From the NCBI GenBank assembly GCA_036500145.1, contig DASYCO010000057.1, forward strand, positions 1 to 64,000: a stretch of DNA of 64,000 nt, in the 5' to 3' direction. This document shows positions 51,566 through 59,605 of the stretch, one piece after another. Position 1 is the stretch's first letter. Every line of letters begins with the position of its first letter. The stretch comes from CAMAVH01 sp036500145 (GTDB taxonomy: Bacteria > Pseudomonadota > Alphaproteobacteria > SMXQ01). The position numbers were made by a program, and so were the translations under genes. Under the pieces are notes generated by a model, which did no database searches, was not told where the DNA came from, and worked only from the letters and a program-made list of their open reading frames with translations.

Positions 51566-52732
51566 TCATTCCTCTTCGCGCTTGCCCTGCTCGACAGGCT
51601 GCGTCCAGTAGGAGTTCCAGACCTTCAGCATCGTCTTGTCGAGATCGCTGCCCAGCATCTCCTCGTCGCGCACGACAGTCGGCTTGTTGAGCGTGGTCTC
51701 AGCGAAGGGGACGAAGCGGCTCGACTGCAGCCCCTTGTGCACCGGGATCGAGTTCGAGGTGGCGAACTGCATGACCTGCCCCTCGCTGCTCATCAGCCAG
51801 TTGATGAACAGCCGCGCGCCGTCCTTCTGCTTGGCCTTGTCGAGCATCACGATCTGCGACAGCGTGATGGGCACCGGGTCCGGGCAGTGGTAGCTGATCG
51901 GCGCGCCCTTGTCGGAATATTCCTGGGCGCGGCGCTCCGGCGCGGGCTGGTTGGCATAGAACTCGCCGGCGACGGACAGGGCGGTGACCGCCATCATGCC
52001 TTCCTTGCGCTGCTGCGGCACGACCTCGGTGAAGAGGCGGCGGGTGAAGTCCTGCCCCCAGGCCTCGCCCTTCGTGGTCCACAGCGCCAGCAGCCAGGTG
52101 TCGGGATAGTTGGAGATCGCCAGGTTGCCGTTCTTCCACACCGGGTTGGTCAGCAGGTCGTCCCAAGTCTTCGGCAGGTCGGCCTGCTTCACCTTCGCGG
52201 TGTTGTAGGCCATGCAGCGGAAGGCCAGCTTGTAGCTGGCCCAGGTGCCGTCGGCGGCGGCGTACTTGCTGTCCATGTTCTTGAAGCCGGGCAGCTCGCG
52301 CAGGTCGGCGAGCGCGTTCATCTTCTTGAGCTGCACGTAGGAATCGGTCGGGCTCATCAGCACGTCGGCGATGGCGCGGTCCTCGCGCAGGGCGAGGATC
52401 ACCTTGATGCCGCGCGCGGCGGTGCCGGCGCGCGTGTAGGCCAGCTTCACCGACGGATAGCGCTCGTTGAAGGCCGTCGTCATGCGGCGGAACTCGTCGT
52501 CCTTCCAGGTGCCGAGGATGACGACGCCGGCGCCCTTGCTGGCGCCGTCGAGCCAGGCCTGCGGCACCTTCAGCTCGTCGTCGAGGCCGTTCAGGATCGA
52601 GGCGTCGAGCTTGAGGTCGGCGAGCACCTTCTGCGTCGCCTTCGGCAGGTCCGCGGCTTGCGCGTTCGCCGCGACGATCGACGTCAGGCCCAGGGCCAGA
52701 ACGGATATGCCCGAAAGCATCCAATTACGCAT
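51566..52732 (-). CDS. ABC transporter binding protein 1 (iron/2-AEP-type)
   Basis: I take the ATG at 52732 (MRNWMLSGISVLAL, 388 residues), which gives a signal peptide ending at AQAAD; an ATG 31 codons upstream is less likely. It is a family-1 extracellular binding protein: VVILGTWKDDEFRRMTTAFN, VKLAYTRAGTAARGIKVILA, and PDPVPITLSQIVMLDKAK. It is divergent from, and closely similar to, the gene at 53323. It has a C-terminal Glu-rich tail (EQGKREEE). The partner is probably the permease at 47519. Ligand unknown. Confidence 0.88.
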   Translation of the reverse strand: MRNWMLSGISVLALGLTSIVAANAQAADLPKATQKVLADLKLDASILNGLDDELKVPQAWLDGASKGAGVVILGTWKDDEFRRMTTAFNERYPSVKLAYTRAGTAARGIKVILALREDRAIADVLMSPTDSYVQLKKMNALADLRELPGFKNMDSKYAAADGTWASYKLAFRCMAYNTAKVKQADLPKTWDDLLTNPVWKNGNLAISNYPDTWLLALWTTKGEAWGQDFTRRLFTEVVPQQRKEGMMAVTALSVAGEFYANQPAPERRAQEYSDKGAPISYHCPDPVPITLSQIVMLDKAKQKDGARLFINWLMSSEGQVMQFATSNSIPVHKGLQSSRFVPFAETTLNKPTVVRDEEMLGSDLDKTMLKVWNSYWTQPVEQGKREEE

Positions 52733-53322
52733 GTCGTGAATCCCTCTTTTGCCGGATCGTTTCGACGCGTTTCCGCGTCCAAGCGCGAAGGTGGCGCGGG
52801 CATGGCCGCAGGCCGCCTCCAACAATCATTTGCGCTGACATTCCCTGTTGGCCGCCTCGCCGACGTGCGCGGCGATGCCTGGCTCGAAGCCGATATTTCC
52901 TGCCCGCGATGTTTTTGTCCGAAGGCCTGCGCCTTGTGGCGCTCTCGCTGTTCTTCGGTTGCTGCGAATATTGCATTCAATATTTCGACGGAACAACGAC
53001 TATTTTAATGACGTCACCTTCGCTCCGCGCGCTGTGCGGTCGGGCGCCCTCACCCTTGTTCGCCAATCCATTTCCGGCGGGAAATGCTGCGGTGCCGCAG
53101 GTTATCTATAAGACTCATCTCGCCTGTCAGCGCGCGCGGCGATGAATGAAGACGCCGCTCGCAGGGAACGACAAAGACGTTGACTCGGTTTTTGCATCCA
53201 AATAAGAGGCGTATCCTATAATCTTTGCATTTATGTAATTCCCTTTTCCGTGCGGCACTTTTGGACGGAGGGGGAATGCGCCAGTCCGCGTACGCGTCCC
53301 CTCTCATGAAAAGGATTGCCTC
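52733..53322. promoter_or_regulatory. Divergent regulatory region B (two binding-protein genes)
   Basis: A 590 bp gap with no gene. Block 1 (about 52967-53011, ATATTGCATTCAATATTTC..), block 2 GTTATCTATAAGA at 53101-53113, and block 3 (about 53190-53240; TTTTGCATCCAAATAAGA..CCTATAATCTTTGCATTTATG) match region A in order and orientation. The spacing from block 1 to 2 is 134 bp here and 133 bp in A; from 2 to 3 it is 89 and 57 bp. TATAAT at 53217 with TTGCAT 19 bp upstream is a promoter candidate. Confidence 0.65.
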
Positions 53323-54495
53323 ATGAACAACGGGCTATACGCGACAGTCGCGGCGCTTGCTCTGACCCTCGCGTTCGGCGGCGCAGCGGCCGCGACGGAC
53401 CTGCCGCCGTCGACGCAGAAGGCATTGGCCAAGATGAAGGTCGACCCCAAGCTGATGGACGGGCTCGACGACGAGCTCAAGGTGCCTCAGGCCTGGCTCG
53501 ACGACGCCGCCAAGGAGAAGGAAGTCATCATCCTCGGGACCTGGCCGAACGCCCAGTTCCGCACGATGACCGAGCCGTTCCGCGAGCGCTATCCGGCCAT
53601 CAAGCTCAACTACAACCGCTCCGGCACGGCGGCCCGCGGCCTGAACGTGGTCATCGCGCTGCGCGACGGCCGCGTCGTCGCCGACGTGCTGACCAGCATC
53701 GCCGACGCCTTCCTGCCGTTCATGCAGATGAAGGCTTTCGCCGACTTGCGCGAGCTGCCGGGCATCAAGAACGTGCCGAGCGAGTTTGTCGCCGCCGACG
53801 GCACCTGGGTCAGCCACAAGCTGTCCTACCGCTGCATCGGCTACAACACCACGAAGGTGAAGAAGAGCGACCTGCCGCAGACCTGGGACGACCTGCCGAA
53901 CAACCCGCTGTGGAAGAACGGCAACCTCGCGATCACCAACCATCCGAACTCCTGGCTGCTCGGCCTGTGGGACGACAAGGGCGCGGCTTGGGGCGAGAAC
54001 TTCACGCGCCGCCTGTTCCAGGACGTGAAGCCGCAGCCGCGCAAGGAAGGCATGTCGGCGGCGACCGCGCTCACCGTCGCCGGCGAGTTCTACGCCAACC
54101 TGCCCGCGCCCGAATGGCAGATCCAGGGCTACATCGACAAGGGCGCGCCCATCGCGCTGCATTGCCCCGATCCGGTGCCGATCACGCTGTCGCAGATCGT
54201 GATGATCGACAAGTCGCCGCGCAAGAACGCGGCGCGCGTCTTCATCAACTGGATGCTGAGCCGCGAGGGCCAGGTCATGCAGTACTTCGACTCCTACGTC
54301 GTGCCGGTGCACAAGGACCTGCAGATCCCGCAGTTCGATCCGGCGTCCGAGTCCATCGTCGGCAAGAAGAAGAACATCCGCGACGACACGCGCCTGCTCG
54401 GCAGCGACCTGCACAAGCAGATGCTGAAGAGCTGGAACGGCTACTGGCTCGGCGCCGGCGGCGATCCGTCGGCCGGCGGGGAGGGCTCCGAATAG
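53323..54495 (+). CDS. ABC transporter binding protein 2, paralogue of the gene at 51566
   Basis: A 390-residue exported protein with a signal peptide ending near GAAAATD. It shares the N-terminal signature GLDDELKVPQAWLDDAAKEK, then TWPNAQFRTMTEPFRERYPA and KNGNLAITNHPNSWLLGLWD with the protein at 51566 throughout. The two are clearly one duplication in inverted orientation. The ATG follows AAAGGATTGCCTC. It probably shares the permease at 47519. It ends 158 bp before the ThDP enzyme gene, which may be on the same transcript. Confidence 0.88.
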   Translation: MNNGLYATVAALALTLAFGGAAAATDLPPSTQKALAKMKVDPKLMDGLDDELKVPQAWLDDAAKEKEVIILGTWPNAQFRTMTEPFRERYPAIKLNYNRSGTAARGLNVVIALRDGRVVADVLTSIADAFLPFMQMKAFADLRELPGIKNVPSEFVAADGTWVSHKLSYRCIGYNTTKVKKSDLPQTWDDLPNNPLWKNGNLAITNHPNSWLLGLWDDKGAAWGENFTRRLFQDVKPQPRKEGMSAATALTVAGEFYANLPAPEWQIQGYIDKGAPIALHCPDPVPITLSQIVMIDKSPRKNAARVFINWMLSREGQVMQYFDSYVVPVHKDLQIPQFDPASESIVGKKKNIRDDTRLLGSDLHKQMLKSWNGYWLGAGGDPSAGGEGSE

Positions 54496-54653
54496 CGCGT
54501 GCCGGCGTCGCCTTTCGCCAGCGGCCGCAGCAAGACCGCCAGTCAGACTTGAGACATTCCGGACAGCGGCGTCGCCCAGGCGGGCGGCGCCGCTCGTTCG
54601 TCGATTTCACCGCTTAACATCACCATTAAAAGATACCTGAGGAGGATACGTCC

Positions 54654-56528
54654 ATGGCCAGCGCGAAGAAGACGAAGGGCGCGAAACCGGCGCCCGCGAA
54701 AGGCGCGACGAAGAGCAACGCCGCGCAGCGCAAGGCCATGATGTCGGTCGAGGCCGGCGTGAAGATGCGCAAGCCGAACCGCCCCGAGTTCGGCTCCGAC
54801 GCCATCGTCGAGCTGCTCAACGGCTTCGGCTTCAACTACGCCTTCCTCAATCCCGGCTCGAGCTACCGCAGCCTTCACGACTCGATCGTCAACTACAACG
54901 GCAACGTCAAGCCCAAGGTGGTGCTCGGCCTGCACGAGGACGTCGTGACCTCGATGGCGCAGGGCTACGCCACGGCGTCGGGCAAGCCGGCGCTCTGCAT
55001 CCTGCACAACCTGGTGGGCCTGCTCCATGGCACCATGGGCATCTTCAACATGTACTGCTCGGGCATGCCGATCGTCATCCTCGGCGGCTCGGGCCCGTCG
55101 GACCCGAAGCTGCGCGGCCCGGTCGACTATCTCCATTCCGCCAACACCCAGGGCGAGGCGGTGCGCCCCTACGTCAAGTGGGACGACGAGGCGACGACGC
55201 TGGACGGCGTGATGGATTCGGTGCTGCGCGGCTACAAGATCGCCAACACGAGCCCGAAGGGCCCCGTCTACATCGCCTTCGATTCGGGCATCCAGGAGCA
55301 GAAGCTGGAGGCACCCATCGCGCTGCCCGACGTCAGCCAGGCGCGCTACCATGCCCCGACCCCGGCGGCGCCCGCCCCCGACGTCGTCGACCGTATCGCC
55401 GACATGCTGCTCAAGGCACGCTATCCGATGATCGTCGGCGGCCGCATCGGCTTCACGCCCGACGCCACCGAGCCGCTGCGCGAGCTGGTGGAACTGCTGG
55501 GCTGCGCCTACGCGGACGACCGCACCTTCGTCGCCATGGCGACGCGCCATCCGCAGAACCTGACCGGCTCGCGCGAGGCGCTTACCAAGGCCGACGTCGT
55601 GCTGGCGGTCGACTGCGCCGACGTCCATTGGACGATGGGCGGCTACAACGTCCGGCGCAGCAACGCCTACAAGAAGCTCGAATCGAACGGCAAGAAGGTC
55701 ATCGACCTCTCCATGAACGAGAGCGCCAGCAAGCGCTGGGTCCGCGTCGGCGGCGCCATTGCCGACACGGCGATGCAGGTGATGGCCGACCCGATCACGG
55801 GCCTCAAGCTGATCGCCGAGGCGGTGCGCGAGCGCGTGCTGGCTGACCGCGACCTCGCCGCGCGCCTCGTGCGCCGCACGGCCTCCATCGCCAAGGAGAA
55901 GGCGGCGCTTACCAAGCACCAGCAGAAGAAGATTCAGGAACGCTGGAACGAGACGCCGATCTCGCCCGAGCGCATGGTCGGCGAACTGTGGACGGCGGTG
56001 CGCGACAAGCCCTGGTACCTGACGCTGCGCAACCATCGCTCCTGGCCGGAAGGCCTCTGGGAGTTCGACGGCGCCGGGCAATATGCCGGCCACTCCGCCG
56101 GCGGCGGCCTCGGCCACGGCACAGGCGCCTCGGTGGGCGCCGCCTTCGCCTGCCTCGACGACGGCCGCTTCCCGGTCGGCATCATCGGCGACGGCGACTT
56201 CCTGATGGCGACAGGCGCCGTCTGGACCGCGGCGCATTACAAGGTGCCGCTGCTGATGGTGGTCAACAACAACACCTCCTGGTTCCATGACGAGGAACAC
56301 CAGCACAGGCTCGCCGTGGCCCGCGGCCGTCCGCCGGAGAACGCCCACATCGGCACGACGACGCGCGATCCCGACGTCGACTTCATCAAGGTCTGCGAAG
56401 GCTACGGCGGCTATGCCGAAGGCCCGGTGACCGACCCGGACAAGCTGGGCGACGTCTTCAAGCGTGCGGTGAAGGTGGTCGAGGACGGCGGCGTCGCCAT
56501 CGTCGACGTCCGCACGGCCAACGTATAG
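54654..56528 (+). CDS. ThDP-dependent enzyme (acetolactate synthase / decarboxylase family)
   Basis: A 624-residue enzyme with the three ThDP-family domains. The N-terminal Pyr domain has the catalytic Glu (E95) in GLHEDVVTSMAQGYATA; the central domain runs about 235-370; and the C-terminal PP domain has the GDG...NN motif (GDGDFLMATGAVWTAAHYKV, then VNNNTSWFH; about residues 512-540). The first 40 residues are a Lys/Ala-rich tail (KKTKGAKPAPAKGATKSNAA) not found in usual members. It could be a 2-oxo-acid decarboxylase or a carboligase acting on the product of the VOC enzymes; this is inference. ATG follows GGAGGATACGTCC. Confidence 0.88.
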   Translation: MASAKKTKGAKPAPAKGATKSNAAQRKAMMSVEAGVKMRKPNRPEFGSDAIVELLNGFGFNYAFLNPGSSYRSLHDSIVNYNGNVKPKVVLGLHEDVVTSMAQGYATASGKPALCILHNLVGLLHGTMGIFNMYCSGMPIVILGGSGPSDPKLRGPVDYLHSANTQGEAVRPYVKWDDEATTLDGVMDSVLRGYKIANTSPKGPVYIAFDSGIQEQKLEAPIALPDVSQARYHAPTPAAPAPDVVDRIADMLLKARYPMIVGGRIGFTPDATEPLRELVELLGCAYADDRTFVAMATRHPQNLTGSREALTKADVVLAVDCADVHWTMGGYNVRRSNAYKKLESNGKKVIDLSMNESASKRWVRVGGAIADTAMQVMADPITGLKLIAEAVRERVLADRDLAARLVRRTASIAKEKAALTKHQQKKIQERWNETPISPERMVGELWTAVRDKPWYLTLRNHRSWPEGLWEFDGAGQYAGHSAGGGLGHGTGASVGAAFACLDDGRFPVGIIGDGDFLMATGAVWTAAHYKVPLLMVVNNNTSWFHDEEHQHRLAVARGRPPENAHIGTTTRDPDVDFIKVCEGYGGYAEGPVTDPDKLGDVFKRAVKVVEDGGVAIVDVRTANV

Positions 56529-56879
56529 GGCCCTCGATCTGAGCAGGCCGGGCGACGAGCGCCCGGCCGCGCCGATCACAAAAGCTTGAGGCTAGCGAAG
56601 GGCTTCGCGCCCGCCGCCCGCGTGCGAGTTGGCGCGGGATCGGCCATGTTCGGCGGTTCCTGCGGGGCGGCGCGGCCGTTTCCCTATGACATGCAGCCCG
56701 TGGAACGCCCTGCGCCGGGGGCCGTTTCGCCTATGCGGGACAGCCTTCGCGCCGTCTCGCTGGCAAAAACCCATGATTTTCTTATATCTTAGGGTTTCGC
56801 TCTTGCTGCGCCGGGTGGCCCGCTTGCCCGGCCGCGTCCCGGCCATCCCATCGGCTCCCCTCAGCTCACGGCAGGCTTC
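56529..56879. other. Intergenic region before the TPR gene
   Basis: No gene is supported. A hairpin GCCGGGCG / CGCCCGGC at about 56549-56569 lies just after the ThDP gene but has no T run. The rest is GC-rich promoter DNA of the TPR gene with AAACCCATGATTTTCTTATA as the only AT-rich stretch. Confidence 0.4.
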
Positions 56880-58646
56880 ATGCAATTTCGTCAGGCGTTC
56901 GCGATCGGCTTCGGCATGATGAGTATGGCGGCGGTGCTCGCCGGCTGCGGCGGCGTGCCGGGCGACAAGCCGATCGAAACGAACGTGCCGCCGGCCGAGT
57001 TCTCGGCGTTCGGCAGCTACCTCGCCGCACGGCAGGCGACGCTGACGCGCGACACGACGAACGCCGCCGACTTCTACGCCCAGGCCCTGCAGCAGGATCC
57101 CAACGATCCCGAGCTGCTGCGCCGCGCCTTCACGCTGATGGCGACCGAAGGCCGCATTGAAGAGGCGGCGGCCTTGGCCGAAAAGCTGCGCGCCATGGGC
57201 AGCGGCATCCAGATGGCCGGCCTGGTGCGCGCCGTCCAGGCGGCCAAGCTCGGTCAGTACGACCGCGCCGAGGCCGAACTCGCGGCCCTGCCCGAGGGCG
57301 GCTACAACAGCTTCATCGGCCCACTGCTGCGCGGCTGGCTGGCCGCCGCGCGCGGCAATCCGCAGGGCGGCGTCAAGACGCTGGCGGCGCTGGGCCAGAC
57401 GCGCGGCTTCGAGATGTTCGAGGATTTCCACACCGCCCTGATGCTCGACCAGGCCGGCGACCTCAAGGCCGCCGGGCCCTACTACGAGAAGGCCCAGGCG
57501 AGCGGCGCCACCTATCTCCGCCTCGTGCAGGCGATGGCCTCCTACTACGCGCGCAGCGGCCAGCCCGACAAGGCGCGCGCGGCGCTGGCCGCCTTCGACA
57601 ACGACGGCGCCGAATCGGTGGTGCGCGGCAACCGCCCCGAGCTCGGCGACAGCCCGCAGCTGACCCAGCCGCTGGTGACCAAGCCGATGGAAGGCATGGC
57701 CGAAGGCCTGTTCGACCTCGCCAGCCTGCTCAACCAGCAGAACCTCGACGACCTCGCCATGGTCATGGTGCGCCTGTCGCTCTACCTGCAGCCCGACCTC
57801 GACATCTCGCTGCTGCTCGGCGCCGACATCCTCGAAGACAGCAACCGCGAGGAGCAGGCCATCGAGATGTACGACCGCATCCCGAAGACCTCGCAGCTCT
57901 CCTGGTCGTCGCGCCTGCGCGCCGCCACCCTGCTCGACGAGGTCGGCCGCACCGACGAGGCGGTCGCCGACCTCGACGCCCTGGCGGCGGAACGGCCGAC
58001 ACGCTCCGACGCGCTCGTGGCGCTCGGCGACCTGCTGCGCAGCAAGGAGCGCTTCGCCGAAGCCGCCGCCGCCTACGACAAGGCCTTCGCGCGCATCGCC
58101 ACCATCGAGCCGCGCCACTGGGCACTCTACTATTCGCGCGGCATCGCGCTTGAGCGCTCGAAGCAGTGGGAGCGCGCCCAGGCCGACTTCCTCAAGGCGC
58201 TCGAGCTCAATCCCGACCAGCCCTACGTGCTGAACTACCTCGGCTATTCCTGGGTCGAGCATGGCGTCAACCTCGACCAGGCGCTGGCGATGATCGAGAC
58301 GGCGGTCAAGCTGCGCCCCGACGACGGCTACATCGTCGATTCGATGGGCTGGGTGCTCTATCGCCTCGGCCGCTACGACGAGGCCGTGCCGCATCTCGAG
58401 CGCGCCGTCGAGCTGCGGCCGGCGGACGCGACGATCAACGACCATCTCGGCGACGCCTACTGGCGCATCGGCCGCGAGCTCGAGGCGCGCTTCCAATGGC
58501 AGCGCGCGCTCGTCTTCAAGCCGGAACCCGCCGAGGCGCGCGAAATCGAGACGAAGATCAAGCAGGGCCTTGCGGCGCAGAGTTCGAGCGCGCCCGCCGC
58601 CAAGGCGACCGCCGACCGGCAAGCCGCCCCCGGCCAGGGCGGCTGA
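56880..58646 (+). CDS. TPR-repeat lipoprotein
   Basis: A 588-residue protein with a lipoprotein signal peptide (MSMAAVLAGC; lipobox LAGC, mature chain from Cys). It has many TPR units from residue 45 (NAADFYAQALQQDPNDPELL) to the end (EAVPHLERAVELRPADATIN, and ALELNPDQPYVLNYLGYSWV). It likely scaffolds proteins in the envelope. It is 50 bp upstream of ispE, a pairing common in alphaproteobacteria, often next to ETF-QO (from memory). Confidence 0.92.
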   Translation: MQFRQAFAIGFGMMSMAAVLAGCGGVPGDKPIETNVPPAEFSAFGSYLAARQATLTRDTTNAADFYAQALQQDPNDPELLRRAFTLMATEGRIEEAAALAEKLRAMGSGIQMAGLVRAVQAAKLGQYDRAEAELAALPEGGYNSFIGPLLRGWLAAARGNPQGGVKTLAALGQTRGFEMFEDFHTALMLDQAGDLKAAGPYYEKAQASGATYLRLVQAMASYYARSGQPDKARAALAAFDNDGAESVVRGNRPELGDSPQLTQPLVTKPMEGMAEGLFDLASLLNQQNLDDLAMVMVRLSLYLQPDLDISLLLGADILEDSNREEQAIEMYDRIPKTSQLSWSSRLRAATLLDEVGRTDEAVADLDALAAERPTRSDALVALGDLLRSKERFAEAAAAYDKAFARIATIEPRHWALYYSRGIALERSKQWERAQADFLKALELNPDQPYVLNYLGYSWVEHGVNLDQALAMIETAVKLRPDDGYIVDSMGWVLYRLGRYDEAVPHLERAVELRPADATINDHLGDAYWRIGRELEARFQWQRALVFKPEPAEAREIETKIKQGLAAQSSSAPAAKATADRQAAPGQGG

Positions 58647-58696
58647 GACTCGCCGCCGCTCATCCGTCGTTTTCCTGAGGCCTTCGAGGTCGAGAC

Positions 58697-59593
58697 ATGA
58701 TCGCCGTCGCGGCGCCCGCCAAGGTCAATCTCACGCTTCATGTGCTGGGCCGTCGCGCCGACGGGTACCACCGGCTCGACTCGCTCGTCGCCTTCGCCAG
58801 CCTGCATGACGTCCTGCGCGCCGAGGACGCGGCGGGCCTGACGCTGGACCTGGCGGGGCCGGGGGCCGAGGCCCTCGCCGACGACCTCGCCAGGACGCCG
58901 TCGCGCGAAAACCTCGTGCTGCGCGCGGCGCGCGCGCTAGCCGAAGCGGCCGGCATCGCCGACCCCGCCGCCGCGCTGGGCCTTTACAAGACCCTGCCGG
59001 TCGCCGGCGGCATCGGCGGCGGCTCGGCCGACGCGGCGGCCGCGCTCATCGCGCTGGCGCGCCTCTGGCGGCTGGATCTCACCGATGCGGCGATGGCCGA
59101 CATCGCCCTGCCGCTCGGCGCCGACCTGCCGGTCTGCCTGGCAAGCCGGCCGACGATGATGTCCGGCATCGGCGAGCGGCTGACCCCGGCGCCGGCCTTG
59201 CCGCCCTTGGGGCTGCTGCTCGTCAATCCACGCGTCGCGCTGCCGACCGCCGCCGTGTTCCAGGCGCTCGACGGCCACTTCGGCGCAGAGACGCGCCTCG
59301 CCTACCAGGCGAACGACGCGCCGTCGCTGCTCGCCGCCTTGCGGGCCGGGCGCAACGACCTCGAAGCGCCGGCGCGGCGTCTGGCGCCGGTCGTCGGCGA
59401 GGTGCTGGCGGCTTTGGAGAGATTGCCCGGCGCGCGCCTGGCGCGCATGTCGGGCAGCGGCGCGACCTGCTTCGCGCTGTTCGACGACGCGTCTGCCGCC
59501 GAGGCGGCGGCGCGCGTCTTGCGCGCGGGGCATGAAAGCTGGTGGATCGCCGCCGGCCGGCTGATCGCCGATCGCGCGGAGATTTCGGTCTAG
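58697..59593 (+). CDS. ispE: 4-diphosphocytidyl-2-C-methyl-D-erythritol kinase
   Basis: A 298-residue GHMP kinase of the MEP isoprenoid pathway. The three GHMP motifs are seen: APAKVNLTLHVLGRRADGYH, PVAGGIGGGSADAAAALIAL (about 100-119), and ARMSGSGATCFALFD. ATP phosphorylates CDP-ME at its 2-hydroxyl. The ATG follows GAGGCCTTCGAGGTCGAGAC. It converges on the PodJ-like gene with 12 bp between them. Confidence 0.96.
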   Translation: MIAVAAPAKVNLTLHVLGRRADGYHRLDSLVAFASLHDVLRAEDAAGLTLDLAGPGAEALADDLARTPSRENLVLRAARALAEAAGIADPAAALGLYKTLPVAGGIGGGSADAAAALIALARLWRLDLTDAAMADIALPLGADLPVCLASRPTMMSGIGERLTPAPALPPLGLLLVNPRVALPTAAVFQALDGHFGAETRLAYQANDAPSLLAALRAGRNDLEAPARRLAPVVGEVLAALERLPGARLARMSGSGATCFALFDDASAAEAAARVLRAGHESWWIAAGRLIADRAEISV

Positions 59594-59605
59594 CCTGAGG
59601 CCGCC

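Noticed and set aside
54543..56579. 678-codon minus-strand ORF antisense to the ThDP enzyme
   Set aside because: Val/Asp/Arg/His-rich shadow without motifs; the plus strand has complete ThDP motifs and a ribosome site.
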